From a candidate division FCPU426 bacterium (GTDB taxonomy: Bacteria; Oederibacteriota; PGYV01; Palsa-1178): a stretch of DNA of 11,206 nucleotides. Location: NCBI GenBank assembly GCA_003167475.1, contig PMTB01000124.1, forward strand, positions 1-11,206. Direction: 5' to 3'. Position 1 is the first letter of the stretch; each line of letters begins with the position of its first letter. The position numbers were made by a program, and so were the translations under genes. Of the stretch, positions 1 through 5,358 are shown in pieces. Below the pieces are notes generated by a model that made no database searches, was not told the origin of the DNA, and worked only from the letters and a program-made list of their open reading frames with translations.

Positions 1-168
1 CTACAGAGTGCTGACTACGTACATTATAAAGAATACAACGAGAATGGGAGTGTTGAAATTGAGGGGAATTACCTGGATGATAATAAGAATGGATGTTTTA
101 TATATTTTGACTCCAATGGAAATAAAATGAAACAAGAAATCTATGCAAATGGTAAAAAGATTCATTGA
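1..168 (+). CDS. C-terminal end of a MORN-like repeat protein (YwqK-like), partial
   Basis: An open frame enters from the left edge and stops at 166-168, giving the last 55 residues of a protein. It contains motifs such as YNENGSVEIEGNY and YFDSNGNKMKQEIYANGKK. This rhythm of an aromatic residue, then D/E-x-N-G-x, then E-G/I-Y is that of the MORN-repeat variant found in YwqK-family proteins, often annotated as antitoxins of contact-dependent toxins. At least two repeat units are visible. The start, any signal peptide and any toxin partner lie outside the window, so the biological role cannot be judged. Codon use is AT-rich like the next two genes, which supports placing it in the same inserted segment. 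The repeat class is moderately certain; a toxin-antitoxin role is only a family association. Confidence 0.6.
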   Translation, partial: LQSADYVHYKEYNENGSVEIEGNYLDDNKNGCFIYFDSNGNKMKQEIYANGKKIH

Positions 169-265
169 TTGTTTCGACATTAGATATCAAATCGGTTATT
201 TATATGGAGACAAGAAAGCAGAGTGATAAAATGGAGCAGGGTAAAACGGAATGAAAGGGGAAAGA

Positions 266-661
266 ATGAAGACTAGAACAAACGCCAATCTGACTATTGC
301 AACACTTTTTTCTCTATTTTTAATGTCGATGTCTATTTTTGTAATTAAGGGATATATAACATTTAAGTTTGGAATTGAAGATGTTATGAAAAACACATTA
401 TTTTCAATCGTTGCTATTTTTATTGGGTCGATAATTTTTCAAATTGTAAATATGATAGTATTTGGCATCCTTCACTTCTCTAGAAAATACGATAATAGAA
501 AAATAGAAAAATCCGACACTCCAGAAGAAATTGACAAGAAAAACCAAAAAATAGAAGCTTTTAAGAAAAGTTATGCGGTTTTATATTCAATTGCTTTAAT
601 AGTTATCTATGCGACATTTTTTACTTTTATAATTTACTATTTGTTGGAACGCTCAAAATAA
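266..661 (+). CDS. small hypothetical membrane protein, about three transmembrane segments
   Basis: I do not recognise the family. The ATG at 266 is preferred over the in-frame ATG at 251, because the purine-rich AAAGGGGAAA (254-263) lies inside the first few codons of the longer form and would serve as a ribosome binding site for the second ATG. This gives 131 residues. Three hydrophobic stretches are visible: about residues 9-30, 42-66 (ending VFGILHF) and 105-126 (around IALIVIYATFFTFIIYYL). A charged, Lys/Glu-rich loop separates the last two (around SDTPEEIDKKNQKIEAFKK). It is therefore probably an integral inner-membrane protein with a soluble loop. It reads in the same direction as its neighbours, but gaps of about 100 and 70 bases make a tight operon uncertain. 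AT-rich codon use matches the inserted segment. No catalytic motif is seen. Confidence 0.55.
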   Translation: MKTRTNANLTIATLFSLFLMSMSIFVIKGYITFKFGIEDVMKNTLFSIVAIFIGSIIFQIVNMIVFGILHFSRKYDNRKIEKSDTPEEIDKKNQKIEAFKKSYAVLYSIALIVIYATFFTFIIYYLLERSK

Positions 662-730
662 AATAAGTGAATAAACACTTTGGAAACAGTAATGATAAAA
701 TAATTCAAATGTATTAATGGGAGGTCCAAT

Positions 731-1084
731 ATGATGAAAGGAGAATTTGTAGGGATTGCTGCATATCTACTTTTGCCAGTCGTATTTATCTTGCAATGTA
801 TTAATGTGGTTGTAGTAGTAACAAAAAATGGGAAGATATACTTGCGTAATTTTGCATTTTATGTAAAACGAATAAGGGGAATTAAAACCATTTATATAGA
901 CAATTCAATGAGAGTGTCTATGTTTGTTGCGCCAGTAACTGTTTGTGCGTGGGATACGTATGTTCTTAAAGAAGAAGAGTTTGTTGAACCGTTAAATTTG
1001 AATGAAATTGACGATAGCGAAGGCCTGTTGAAATTTATTAATAAAGGCAAAACCCCTATTAAAAAAATAGAGGTTATTAGATAA
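731..1084 (+). CDS. hypothetical protein with N-terminal membrane anchor
   Basis: This is a 117-residue protein of unrecognised family. GGGAGG at 719-724 is a good ribosome binding site for the ATG at 731; the second codon is also ATG. Residues about 7-30 (GIAAYLLLPVVFILQCINVV) form one strong hydrophobic helix. The rest is a soluble-looking domain rich in alternating hydrophobic and charged residues (KNGKIYLRNF, IKTIYIDNSMRVSMF), which suggests beta strands. The tail is acidic and then basic (EIDDSEGLLKF, TPIKKIEVIR). It may be a membrane-tethered small beta domain on the cytoplasmic side, but the fold is inferred from pattern alone. It converges with the recombinase gene, which ends 82 bases away on the other strand. 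Codon use is AT-rich, as in the rest of the left segment. Confidence 0.5.
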   Translation: MMKGEFVGIAAYLLLPVVFILQCINVVVVVTKNGKIYLRNFAFYVKRIRGIKTIYIDNSMRVSMFVAPVTVCAWDTYVLKEEEFVEPLNLNEIDDSEGLLKFINKGKTPIKKIEVIR

Positions 1085-1166
1085 TTATTTAAAGGTAGGT
1101 AATAATAGACTCTTGTAACACCGTCACGGTTTCAGACGTTCTACCCCCCACCTCAAAAACTCAAAT

Positions 1167-2060
1167 TTACTCCTTTTTACCCCCACTATGATTTAATATT
1201 ATTGTATCAAGTCCTGCGTCATCATATTTTTTCCTTCTTGTAGTGCCCATAACGTAGAGGTATTTTTTTGTCATATTAAACCCGCTATGCCCCATAAAGG
1301 ACTGAAGCGTGTCGGAATCCACGCCCATATTAAATAGATAAGTGCAAAAACTATGGCGAAATCGGTGACAAGTAATTCTTATCCCCAATTTTTTAGATAG
1401 ATTATAAAATATATGCCTAATTGATTCATAAGTCTGTGGTTTATCCTTATCCTTAATGGAGTAAAATAAATGGTCTTTAATATTATATTTTTTTAAGTAT
1501 TTATCTAAAATTGGAAGTAATAATGGCGGGAAAGGGACTTCTCTAAATTTGTCGCCTTTACCATGTCTAACAGTTATTATACGGTTTTCTATATCAATAT
1601 CATTCTTACATAGGGACAACATTTCCGTTGCCCGTAACCCACAATAAAATAATAAATGAATTATTAAGTTATTTCGATATCCCTTTATTGAATTAAATAT
1701 ATTTTGAATTTCACCTTCTTTGAAATATTTTGGAGCACTATTTTGGACCCGTGGTATTTTCACTAACTTTGAGGGATTGTCTGTTCTTATGCCGCAATCC
1801 AAGAGATAACCAAAATAGAACCTAATCGCCCATATATAATTTTTCCTGGAGGCGGGTTGTAATTTCATGTTTAAACAGACATTATCCTCAATATCTTCTT
1901 TACCCCATTTATGGACCTCTCCTTTAACCGATAATGTTTTAATAACTTGTCCATAACTCTTCTTACTTGCCACAGATAGGGCAGATAAAGATAAATAACG
2001 GTCAAATCCTTTAATCAATTTTTCAACCCTTTCATTTATTATCTTTCTTTTTGCAAGCAT
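1167..2060 (-). CDS. tyrosine recombinase / integrase (XerC/XerD-like)
   Basis: The 297-residue protein has the full set of tyrosine-recombinase residues: Arg143 in CGLRATEM, Lys168 in HGKGDKFREV, His232 and Arg235 in HRFRHSF, His258 in FMGHS, and the probable nucleophile Tyr267 in MTKKYLY, nine residues after His258 as usual. Residues about 15-95 form the N-terminal SAM-like core-binding domain (SYGQVIKTL, NYIWAIRFYFGYLL) and about 110-280 the catalytic domain. Length is typical of Xer-type and small-element integrases; there is no arm-binding domain of phage-lambda size. AAAGGAGATG lies just upstream of the ATG. The gene is AT-rich and its start points at the tRNA-Val gene, as is usual for an integrase beside its attachment site. 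It probably inserts or excises the left-hand element. A housekeeping Xer role is less likely given the base composition and the tRNA context. Confidence 0.92.
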   Translation of the reverse strand: MLAKRKIINERVEKLIKGFDRYLSLSALSVASKKSYGQVIKTLSVKGEVHKWGKEDIEDNVCLNMKLQPASRKNYIWAIRFYFGYLLDCGIRTDNPSKLVKIPRVQNSAPKYFKEGEIQNIFNSIKGYRNNLIIHLLFYCGLRATEMLSLCKNDIDIENRIITVRHGKGDKFREVPFPPLLLPILDKYLKKYNIKDHLFYSIKDKDKPQTYESIRHIFYNLSKKLGIRITCHRFRHSFCTYLFNMGVDSDTLQSFMGHSGFNMTKKYLYVMGTTRRKKYDDAGLDTIILNHSGGKKE

Positions 2061-2091
2061 AATTCATCTCCTTTAATCTCATTTAAATATG

Positions 2092-2114
2092 GTTCCATCG
2101 TGTGAGGATGGAAC
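2092..2114 (-). other. inverted copy of the tRNA anticodon arm; candidate recombinase core site
   Basis: Perfect 8-bp inverted arms (GTTCCATC at 2092-2099, GATGGAAC at 2107-2114) flank a 7-base centre. Read on the minus strand, 2093-2111 is CCATCCTCACACGATGGAA, identical over 19 bases to the tRNA-Val anticodon arm at 2215-2233 on the plus strand. Tyrosine recombinases that use anticodon arms are known to bind the two stem halves and exchange strands across the loop, so arms of this form with a 7-bp centre are a plausible Int core site. The site begins 32 bases before the recombinase start codon. A possible -10 (TATTTA, complement of 2084-2089) lies beside it, so Int binding here could repress its own gene. 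The orientation is inverted relative to the tRNA, which would not give ordinary excision between the two copies. Confidence 0.6.
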
Positions 2115-2122
2115 TTTTCTAC

Positions 2123-2151
2123 TTTACATTTCATTCCTTTTCGTCTAAAAT
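2123..2151 (+). promoter_or_regulatory. sigma-70-type promoter for tRNA-Val
   Basis: TTTACA (2123-2128) and TAAAAT (2146-2151) are separated by 17 bases, and a TATAAT overlaps at 2151-2156. Transcription would start near 2158, about 30 bases before the mature tRNA 5' end. The boxes lie in AT-rich DNA on the recombinase side of the tRNA, so the inserted element appears to supply the promoter that now drives this tRNA. Confidence 0.5.
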
Positions 2152-2187
2152 ATAATGAAACTATAACTAAATAACCAATTAAAATGT

Positions 2188-2264
2188 AGACGCGTAACTC
2201 ATTTGGTTAGAGTGCCATCCTCACACGATGGAAGTAGTTGGTTCGAATCCAATCGCGTCTACCA
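2188..2264 (+). tRNA. tRNA-Val (anticodon CAC), CCA encoded
   Basis: The complete cloverleaf can be traced. Acceptor stem AGACGCG (2188-2194) pairs with CGCGTCT (2254-2260). D stem ACTC/GAGT has a 9-base loop containing GG. Anticodon stem CCATC/GATGG encloses the loop CTCACAC, giving anticodon CAC (2222-2224), which reads the valine codon GUG. The variable loop is AAGTA, and T stem GTTGG/CCAAT has the loop TTCGAAT. Discriminator A (2261), as expected for valine, is followed by genomic CCA. The acceptor opens with an A-T pair, which is less common than G-C. The gene is intact although it sits at the boundary of a probable inserted element, so the element must have restored or left untouched the 5' half. 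Confidence 0.95.
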
Positions 2265-2289
2265 GAAATTTTGCCCGAGCAAAATTTCT
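2264..2289 (+). repeat. hairpin directly after tRNA-Val; possible weak terminator or processing signal
   Basis: AGAAATTTTGC (2264-2274) and GCAAAATTTCT (2279-2289) are perfect 11-bp complements around the loop CCGA. The first arm uses the last base of the CCA end. The stem is mostly A-T and no run of T follows, so it does not look like a standard Rho-independent terminator. It could mark the tRNA 3' end for processing or attenuate read-through. Confidence 0.5.
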
Positions 2290-2352
2290 GAGAAAGGAGA
2301 GAGTAGAGAGGTGATAGTAGACAATACTAGACACCGCCGACTCTCGTTTCTC
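2290..2352 (+). repeat. two-tier imperfect inverted repeat, possible structured RNA
   Basis: GAGAAAGGAGAGAGT (2290-2304) is largely complementary to ACTCTCGTTTCTC (2340-2352), with two extra bases on the left arm. Inside it, TAGTA (2315-2319) and TACTA (2325-2329) form a second 5-bp hairpin with loop GACAA. This gene-free stretch between the tRNA and the small peptide therefore folds into a compact structure on paper. I cannot match it to a known RNA family. It may be part of the tRNA trailer or the leader of the next gene. Confidence 0.3.
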
Positions 2353-2418
2353 GGATAATTTATGGGCTTAAATAACGATAAAACAATGACTTTGAACGCT
2401 TACCCAAGGAGGATTACC

Positions 2419-2526
2419 ATGGCAAAAGATTGCGGATGTGGATGCGGATGCGAGTCGGCTATGCCGGCTACTAAGAAAAAAGCAGTAGCAAAAGTAACAA
2501 AGAAGAAAACAGCCAAAAAGAAATAA
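2419..2526 (+). CDS. 35-residue Cys-rich N-terminus / Lys-Ala-rich tail peptide
   Basis: A strong ribosome binding site AAGGAGGA (2406-2413) sits five bases before the ATG at 2419. The frame encodes MAKDCGCGCGCES, then a Met-Pro linker, then a tail of alternating Lys, Ala, Val and Thr ending in Lys-Lys-Lys. The four cysteines in Cys-Gly-Cys spacing suggest metal or thiol chemistry. The tail resembles the basic tails of histone-H1-like proteins and would bind nucleic acid or another polyanion. A terminator follows nine bases after the stop, so this looks like a complete single-gene unit, which argues against a chance frame. I know of no named family with this combination; metal-binding or DNA-binding roles are inferences from composition only. 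Confidence 0.65.
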   Translation: MAKDCGCGCGCESAMPATKKKAVAKVTKKKTAKKK

Positions 2527-2534
2527 ATTCATAT

Positions 2535-2556
2535 AAAGCCGCCTTCGGGCGGCTTT
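2535..2556 (+). terminator. Rho-independent terminator after the small peptide gene
   Basis: AAAGCCGCC (2535-2543) pairs perfectly with GGCGGCTTT (2548-2556) around a TTCG tetraloop. The T run is only three bases, so termination may be incomplete and some transcripts may continue into the kinase gene, for which I find no clear promoter of its own. Confidence 0.75.
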
Positions 2557-2612
2557 GGACTTATAGGATTTAAAGACTTGCCCCTGTCTTTTTGGCGGGG
2601 AGAGGCGGGCTT

Positions 2613-4760
2613 GTGGCTGACGAATTTGGCTCAAAACAAAACACCATAGATTCTTCCAAACTCTTCAATATACGCGTTTGGGAGGGGATACAGTATAAGT
2701 TCGCCAAGGACCTCGGCATCGCCATCAAGGTTATGAGCGAGGACGGAAAGATAAACACCCCCGAATCAAACTTCAGTGACTTTTACCGGCTTTTGACCTC
2801 CACGGAAGAAGGCAGGAAGATATGCGAAGTTACACCTGACTCCATAGAAAAAGATGTGCGGTTTGTTTCGCTTTACGCGGATTGCGTTTATTACTGCGCC
2901 ACTACTTACTTCTACGGAAAAAAATTCAATATCCTTGTAGGTATACGCGAACGCAAATACGATGAAAAAATGGTTAAGGATCTAAGCGTCAAGGCCGGGC
3001 TGGATTATACAGAGCTGCTGGAGGCATATAAGACGCAAACCGTATTTCCCGAAGAAAAAATAACGAACATAGCCGATCTTATAGTCGACCTTTTCAACAT
3101 AGTCATAGAACTTTCCGTGCAGGAATACATCACCCACATGGCAAACAAGGAAAAGGAAGAGGAAATAGCCAAGATGAGCGCGCTCATGGAAGCGTCCATC
3201 ATCATCAACTCCACCCGCAACCTTGACCAGCTTTTGAAAATAATCATGCAATCCGCCGAGAAAGTCATGCAGGCAGAGGCGTCTTCCGTGTTCCTGATCG
3301 ATTCCGAGAAGAACGAGCTTTTTTTTGAGATAGCCACGGGCCCCAAGGAAGAGGAAGTAAAGAAGATTCGCCTGAAGATGGGTGAAGGCATAGCCGGGTG
3401 GGTCGCTTATACCGGGGAATCGCTTCTCGTGCCTGACGTCAGCAAGGACCCGCGTTTTGCCCGGCGCGTTGACGAGCAGACCATGTTTATCACCAAGTCC
3501 GTTATTTGCGTGCCTTTGAAGGTGCGTAACCAGACCATAGGCGTCGTGCAGGTATTGAATAAAATAGGCGGCGGTAATTTTTCCAAGACCGAGATAAAGT
3601 TCCTCGAAGCCCTCGCCTCACAGGCCGCTATCGCCATAGAGAACGCAAATCTTTACGAGCATTTGGAAGAGCGCGCCGAACAGTTGAACAAGGAATTGAA
3701 AACAGCCAATCTCGACCTCGGGATAGAGAAGCTCAGGATAGAATCCATGGTCCAGTCCATGGAAGACGCGGTCGTTGCCGTAAACAAGGACAAAAAGATA
3801 GTTATGGTGAACAGGGTCGCGGAGCGCATATTCAGCATAGACGGCGGAGCGGCCGAGGGAAAAGCCCTGGACGATGTCATCATGACAAAGGACATAGTGG
3901 ATAATTTCACCATGGTCCTGCTTACAAAAAACATAAACAAGACCGAGGTTAAGTTCCAGCTCGGTAATAAAGAGCATATATTCGCGGCTGTCATCGCGCC
4001 TATCATAGACGAGAAGAGCGAGGCGGCCGGTTCGGTCGCGGTGTTCAGGGATATTACCGAGATAAAAGAGCTCGACAAGATGAAATCCGAGTTCTTAAAC
4101 ATGGTTTCCCACGAGCTCAGGACCCCTCTCACACCCATACAGGCCTACAGCGAACTCATGATGATAAGGAACGTGGACAATGAGAAGGTGAAGAAATACG
4201 CCAATATTATCAATAAGGAAACGCAGCGCCTGGGCGCGCTTATAGGGGATTTGCTTGACTTGTCCAGGATAGACGCGGGCAAGGGCCTGTCGCTTACCCT
4301 GGAGCCCGTGGATATGAACGAACTCATGAACACGGTCTATGAAACCTTCAGGAACGCCTCGGTTAAGCATAAAATTATTTTGACACTGCCCGAAAAAAGT
4401 GAGATAATCATGGTCGATAAGAACAAGATGATACAGGTCATGACCAATCTCTTGTCCAACGCACTGAAGTATTCGCCCGAGGGCGGGGATATAGAGATAA
4501 GGACCTGGACTGACAAAGAGATATTCTACGGCTCTGTAAAAGATTCGGGGCTGGGTATAGCGGTAGAGGACCTGGAAAAGATTTTCGACAAGTTCTACCG
4601 TGTGGAAAGCGAAAAAGTAAAGAAGATCGGCGGAACAGGAATAGGGCTTCCTATCGTAAAGTATATCCTCGAGCTTCATAACGGCGGGGTGGACGTGAAA
4701 AGCGAAATGGATAAGGGAAGCGAATTTATTTTCCATATACCAATAGTAAGACCATCATAA
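2613..4760 (+). CDS. cytoplasmic sensor histidine kinase (PocR-like, GAF, PAS, HisKA, HATPase)
   Basis: I place the start at GTG 2613, seven bases after GGGGAGAGG (2597-2605). A TTG at 2592 is in frame but would put that site inside the gene. The 715-residue product has no membrane segment. Residues about 15-125 (GIQYKFAKDLGIAIKVMSEDG, DFYRLL) resemble a divergent PocR ligand-binding domain. Residues 188-345 are a GAF domain (GEGIAGWVAYTGE, VICVPLKV), followed by a coiled coil, then a PAS domain at about 376-480. HisKA carries His500 in MVSHELRTPL. The ATPase domain shows an N box (NLLSNALKYSPEGG), G1 (DSGLGIA), F box (DKFYRV) and G2 (GGTGIGLPIVK). It should autophosphorylate on His500 in response to an intracellular signal and pass the phosphate to the response regulator 15 bases downstream. 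The ligand cannot be deduced. Confidence 0.93.
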   Translation: MADEFGSKQNTIDSSKLFNIRVWEGIQYKFAKDLGIAIKVMSEDGKINTPESNFSDFYRLLTSTEEGRKICEVTPDSIEKDVRFVSLYADCVYYCATTYFYGKKFNILVGIRERKYDEKMVKDLSVKAGLDYTELLEAYKTQTVFPEEKITNIADLIVDLFNIVIELSVQEYITHMANKEKEEEIAKMSALMEASIIINSTRNLDQLLKIIMQSAEKVMQAEASSVFLIDSEKNELFFEIATGPKEEEVKKIRLKMGEGIAGWVAYTGESLLVPDVSKDPRFARRVDEQTMFITKSVICVPLKVRNQTIGVVQVLNKIGGGNFSKTEIKFLEALASQAAIAIENANLYEHLEERAEQLNKELKTANLDLGIEKLRIESMVQSMEDAVVAVNKDKKIVMVNRVAERIFSIDGGAAEGKALDDVIMTKDIVDNFTMVLLTKNINKTEVKFQLGNKEHIFAAVIAPIIDEKSEAAGSVAVFRDITEIKELDKMKSEFLNMVSHELRTPLTPIQAYSELMMIRNVDNEKVKKYANIINKETQRLGALIGDLLDLSRIDAGKGLSLTLEPVDMNELMNTVYETFRNASVKHKIILTLPEKSEIIMVDKNKMIQVMTNLLSNALKYSPEGGDIEIRTWTDKEIFYGSVKDSGLGIAVEDLEKIFDKFYRVESEKVKKIGGTGIGLPIVKYILELHNGGVDVKSEMDKGSEFIFHIPIVRPS

Positions 4761-4775
4761 AGGAGGATTTGCGCA

Positions 4776-5189
4776 ATGGCAGAATCAAAAAAGAGGATAG
4801 TGGTAGCCGATGACGAGCCTTTTATACTTTCAGCCCTTCAGGATACATTGTCGGACAGCTACAGCGTAACGACGGCGTCAAACGGCGCAGAGGCCATCAA
4901 AGTGGCTCAGAAAGTGCTTCCGGACCTTATCATACTTGACGTTATGATGCCTGAAATGGACGGCCTTGAGGCCTGCAAAAATCTAAAAAGGGACAAGGCT
5001 ACTTCTTCCATCCCTGTTATACTTTTAACCGCCAAGGGGCAGATAACAGACATTGAAAAAGGATTCAAGTCCGGCGCCGACGCGTATGTGGTAAAGCCTT
5101 TTTCACCGGCAAGGCTCATCGAAAAGGTGGAAGAGATTTTTGAAAAAGTTGAAATGAGAAAAAAAATAATGGAAGATAAGAAGAAATAG
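4776..5189 (+). CDS. single-domain response regulator (CheY-like receiver)
   Basis: The 137-residue protein is one receiver domain. It shows the acidic pocket Asp12-Asp13 in VVADDEP, the phosphoacceptor Asp55 in LIILDVMMPEMDG, Thr85 in ILLTAKG and Lys107 in AYVVKPFSP. A short charged helical tail (RKKIMEDKKK) follows, and there is no DNA-binding or enzymatic output domain. AAGGAGG (4760-4766) precedes the ATG, and the gene lies 15 bases after the histidine kinase, so the two are almost certainly cotranscribed and form a two-component pair. With no output domain it probably acts by protein contact or as a phosphorelay intermediate. The target is not evident here; the diguanylate cyclase further downstream is a separate transcription unit. 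Confidence 0.93.
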   Translation: MAESKKRIVVADDEPFILSALQDTLSDSYSVTTASNGAEAIKVAQKVLPDLIILDVMMPEMDGLEACKNLKRDKATSSIPVILLTAKGQITDIEKGFKSGADAYVVKPFSPARLIEKVEEIFEKVEMRKKIMEDKKK

Positions 5190-5225
5190 GTTAAAAAAAC
5201 CCGCTAGTCGCGGGTTTTTTTAACC
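5189..5225 (+). terminator. strong Rho-independent terminator after the two-component operon
   Basis: A perfect 16-bp stem runs from GGTTAAAAAAACCCGC (5189-5204) to GCGGGTTTTTTTAACC (5210-5225), with loop TAGTC. The GC-rich tip and seven T's fit intrinsic termination. The symmetrical A and T runs mean it could also work on the opposite strand. Confidence 0.9.
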
Positions 5226-5232
5226 TAAAGCA

Positions 5233-5248
5233 AGTGAAAACTTTCACA
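5233..5248. promoter_or_regulatory. candidate CRP/FNR-family operator
   Basis: AGTGA (5233-5237), six bases, then TCACA (5244-5248) matches the CRP-type consensus TGTGA-N6-TCACA at nine of ten positions. The inner core GTGAAA-AC-TTTCAC is a perfect palindrome. Its centre lies about 73 bases before the predicted start of transcription near 5314, a distance that suits activation. No CRP-family gene is in the window, so the regulator is unknown. Confidence 0.4.
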
Positions 5249-5278
5249 AGAAACCCATAAAAATATAAAAAAATAATA

Positions 5279-5307
5279 TTGACAAATAAAGGTTCATTTG
5301 TTATATA
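5279..5307 (+). promoter_or_regulatory. sigma-70-type promoter of the aminotransferase-serA unit
   Basis: A perfect TTGACA (5279-5284) is followed after 17 bases by TATATA (5302-5307). The predicted start is near 5314, giving a 45-base leader. Near its end, TCACA (5331-5335) and TGTGA (5342-5346) could form a small hairpin that touches the first base of the AGGAGG ribosome binding site (5346-5351). Confidence 0.75.
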
Positions 5308-5358
5308 TTAAAGCAAGATAGTTCAAAATTTCACATACTTTTGTGAGGAGGCTGTAAA

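Noticed and set aside
1120..1130. ACCGTCACGGT palindrome between the last cargo gene and the integrase stop
   Set aside because: It has a one-base centre, weakly matching flanks and no T run; too short to support an operator or terminator call, though it may help end converging transcripts.
1..1166. Integron-like cassette array: short same-direction genes beside a tyrosine recombinase
   Set aside because: The spaces between the genes lack paired RYYYAAC/GTTRRRY attC ends, and the recombinase shows no obvious extra integron-integrase segment.
2092..2119. Hairpin followed by TTTTCT read as a plus-strand terminator
   Set aside because: No plus-strand gene ends before it, and its exact identity to the tRNA anticodon arm explains it better.
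2592..2612. TTG 2592 as the kinase start
   Set aside because: The better-placed ribosome binding site lies downstream of it and points to GTG 2613.
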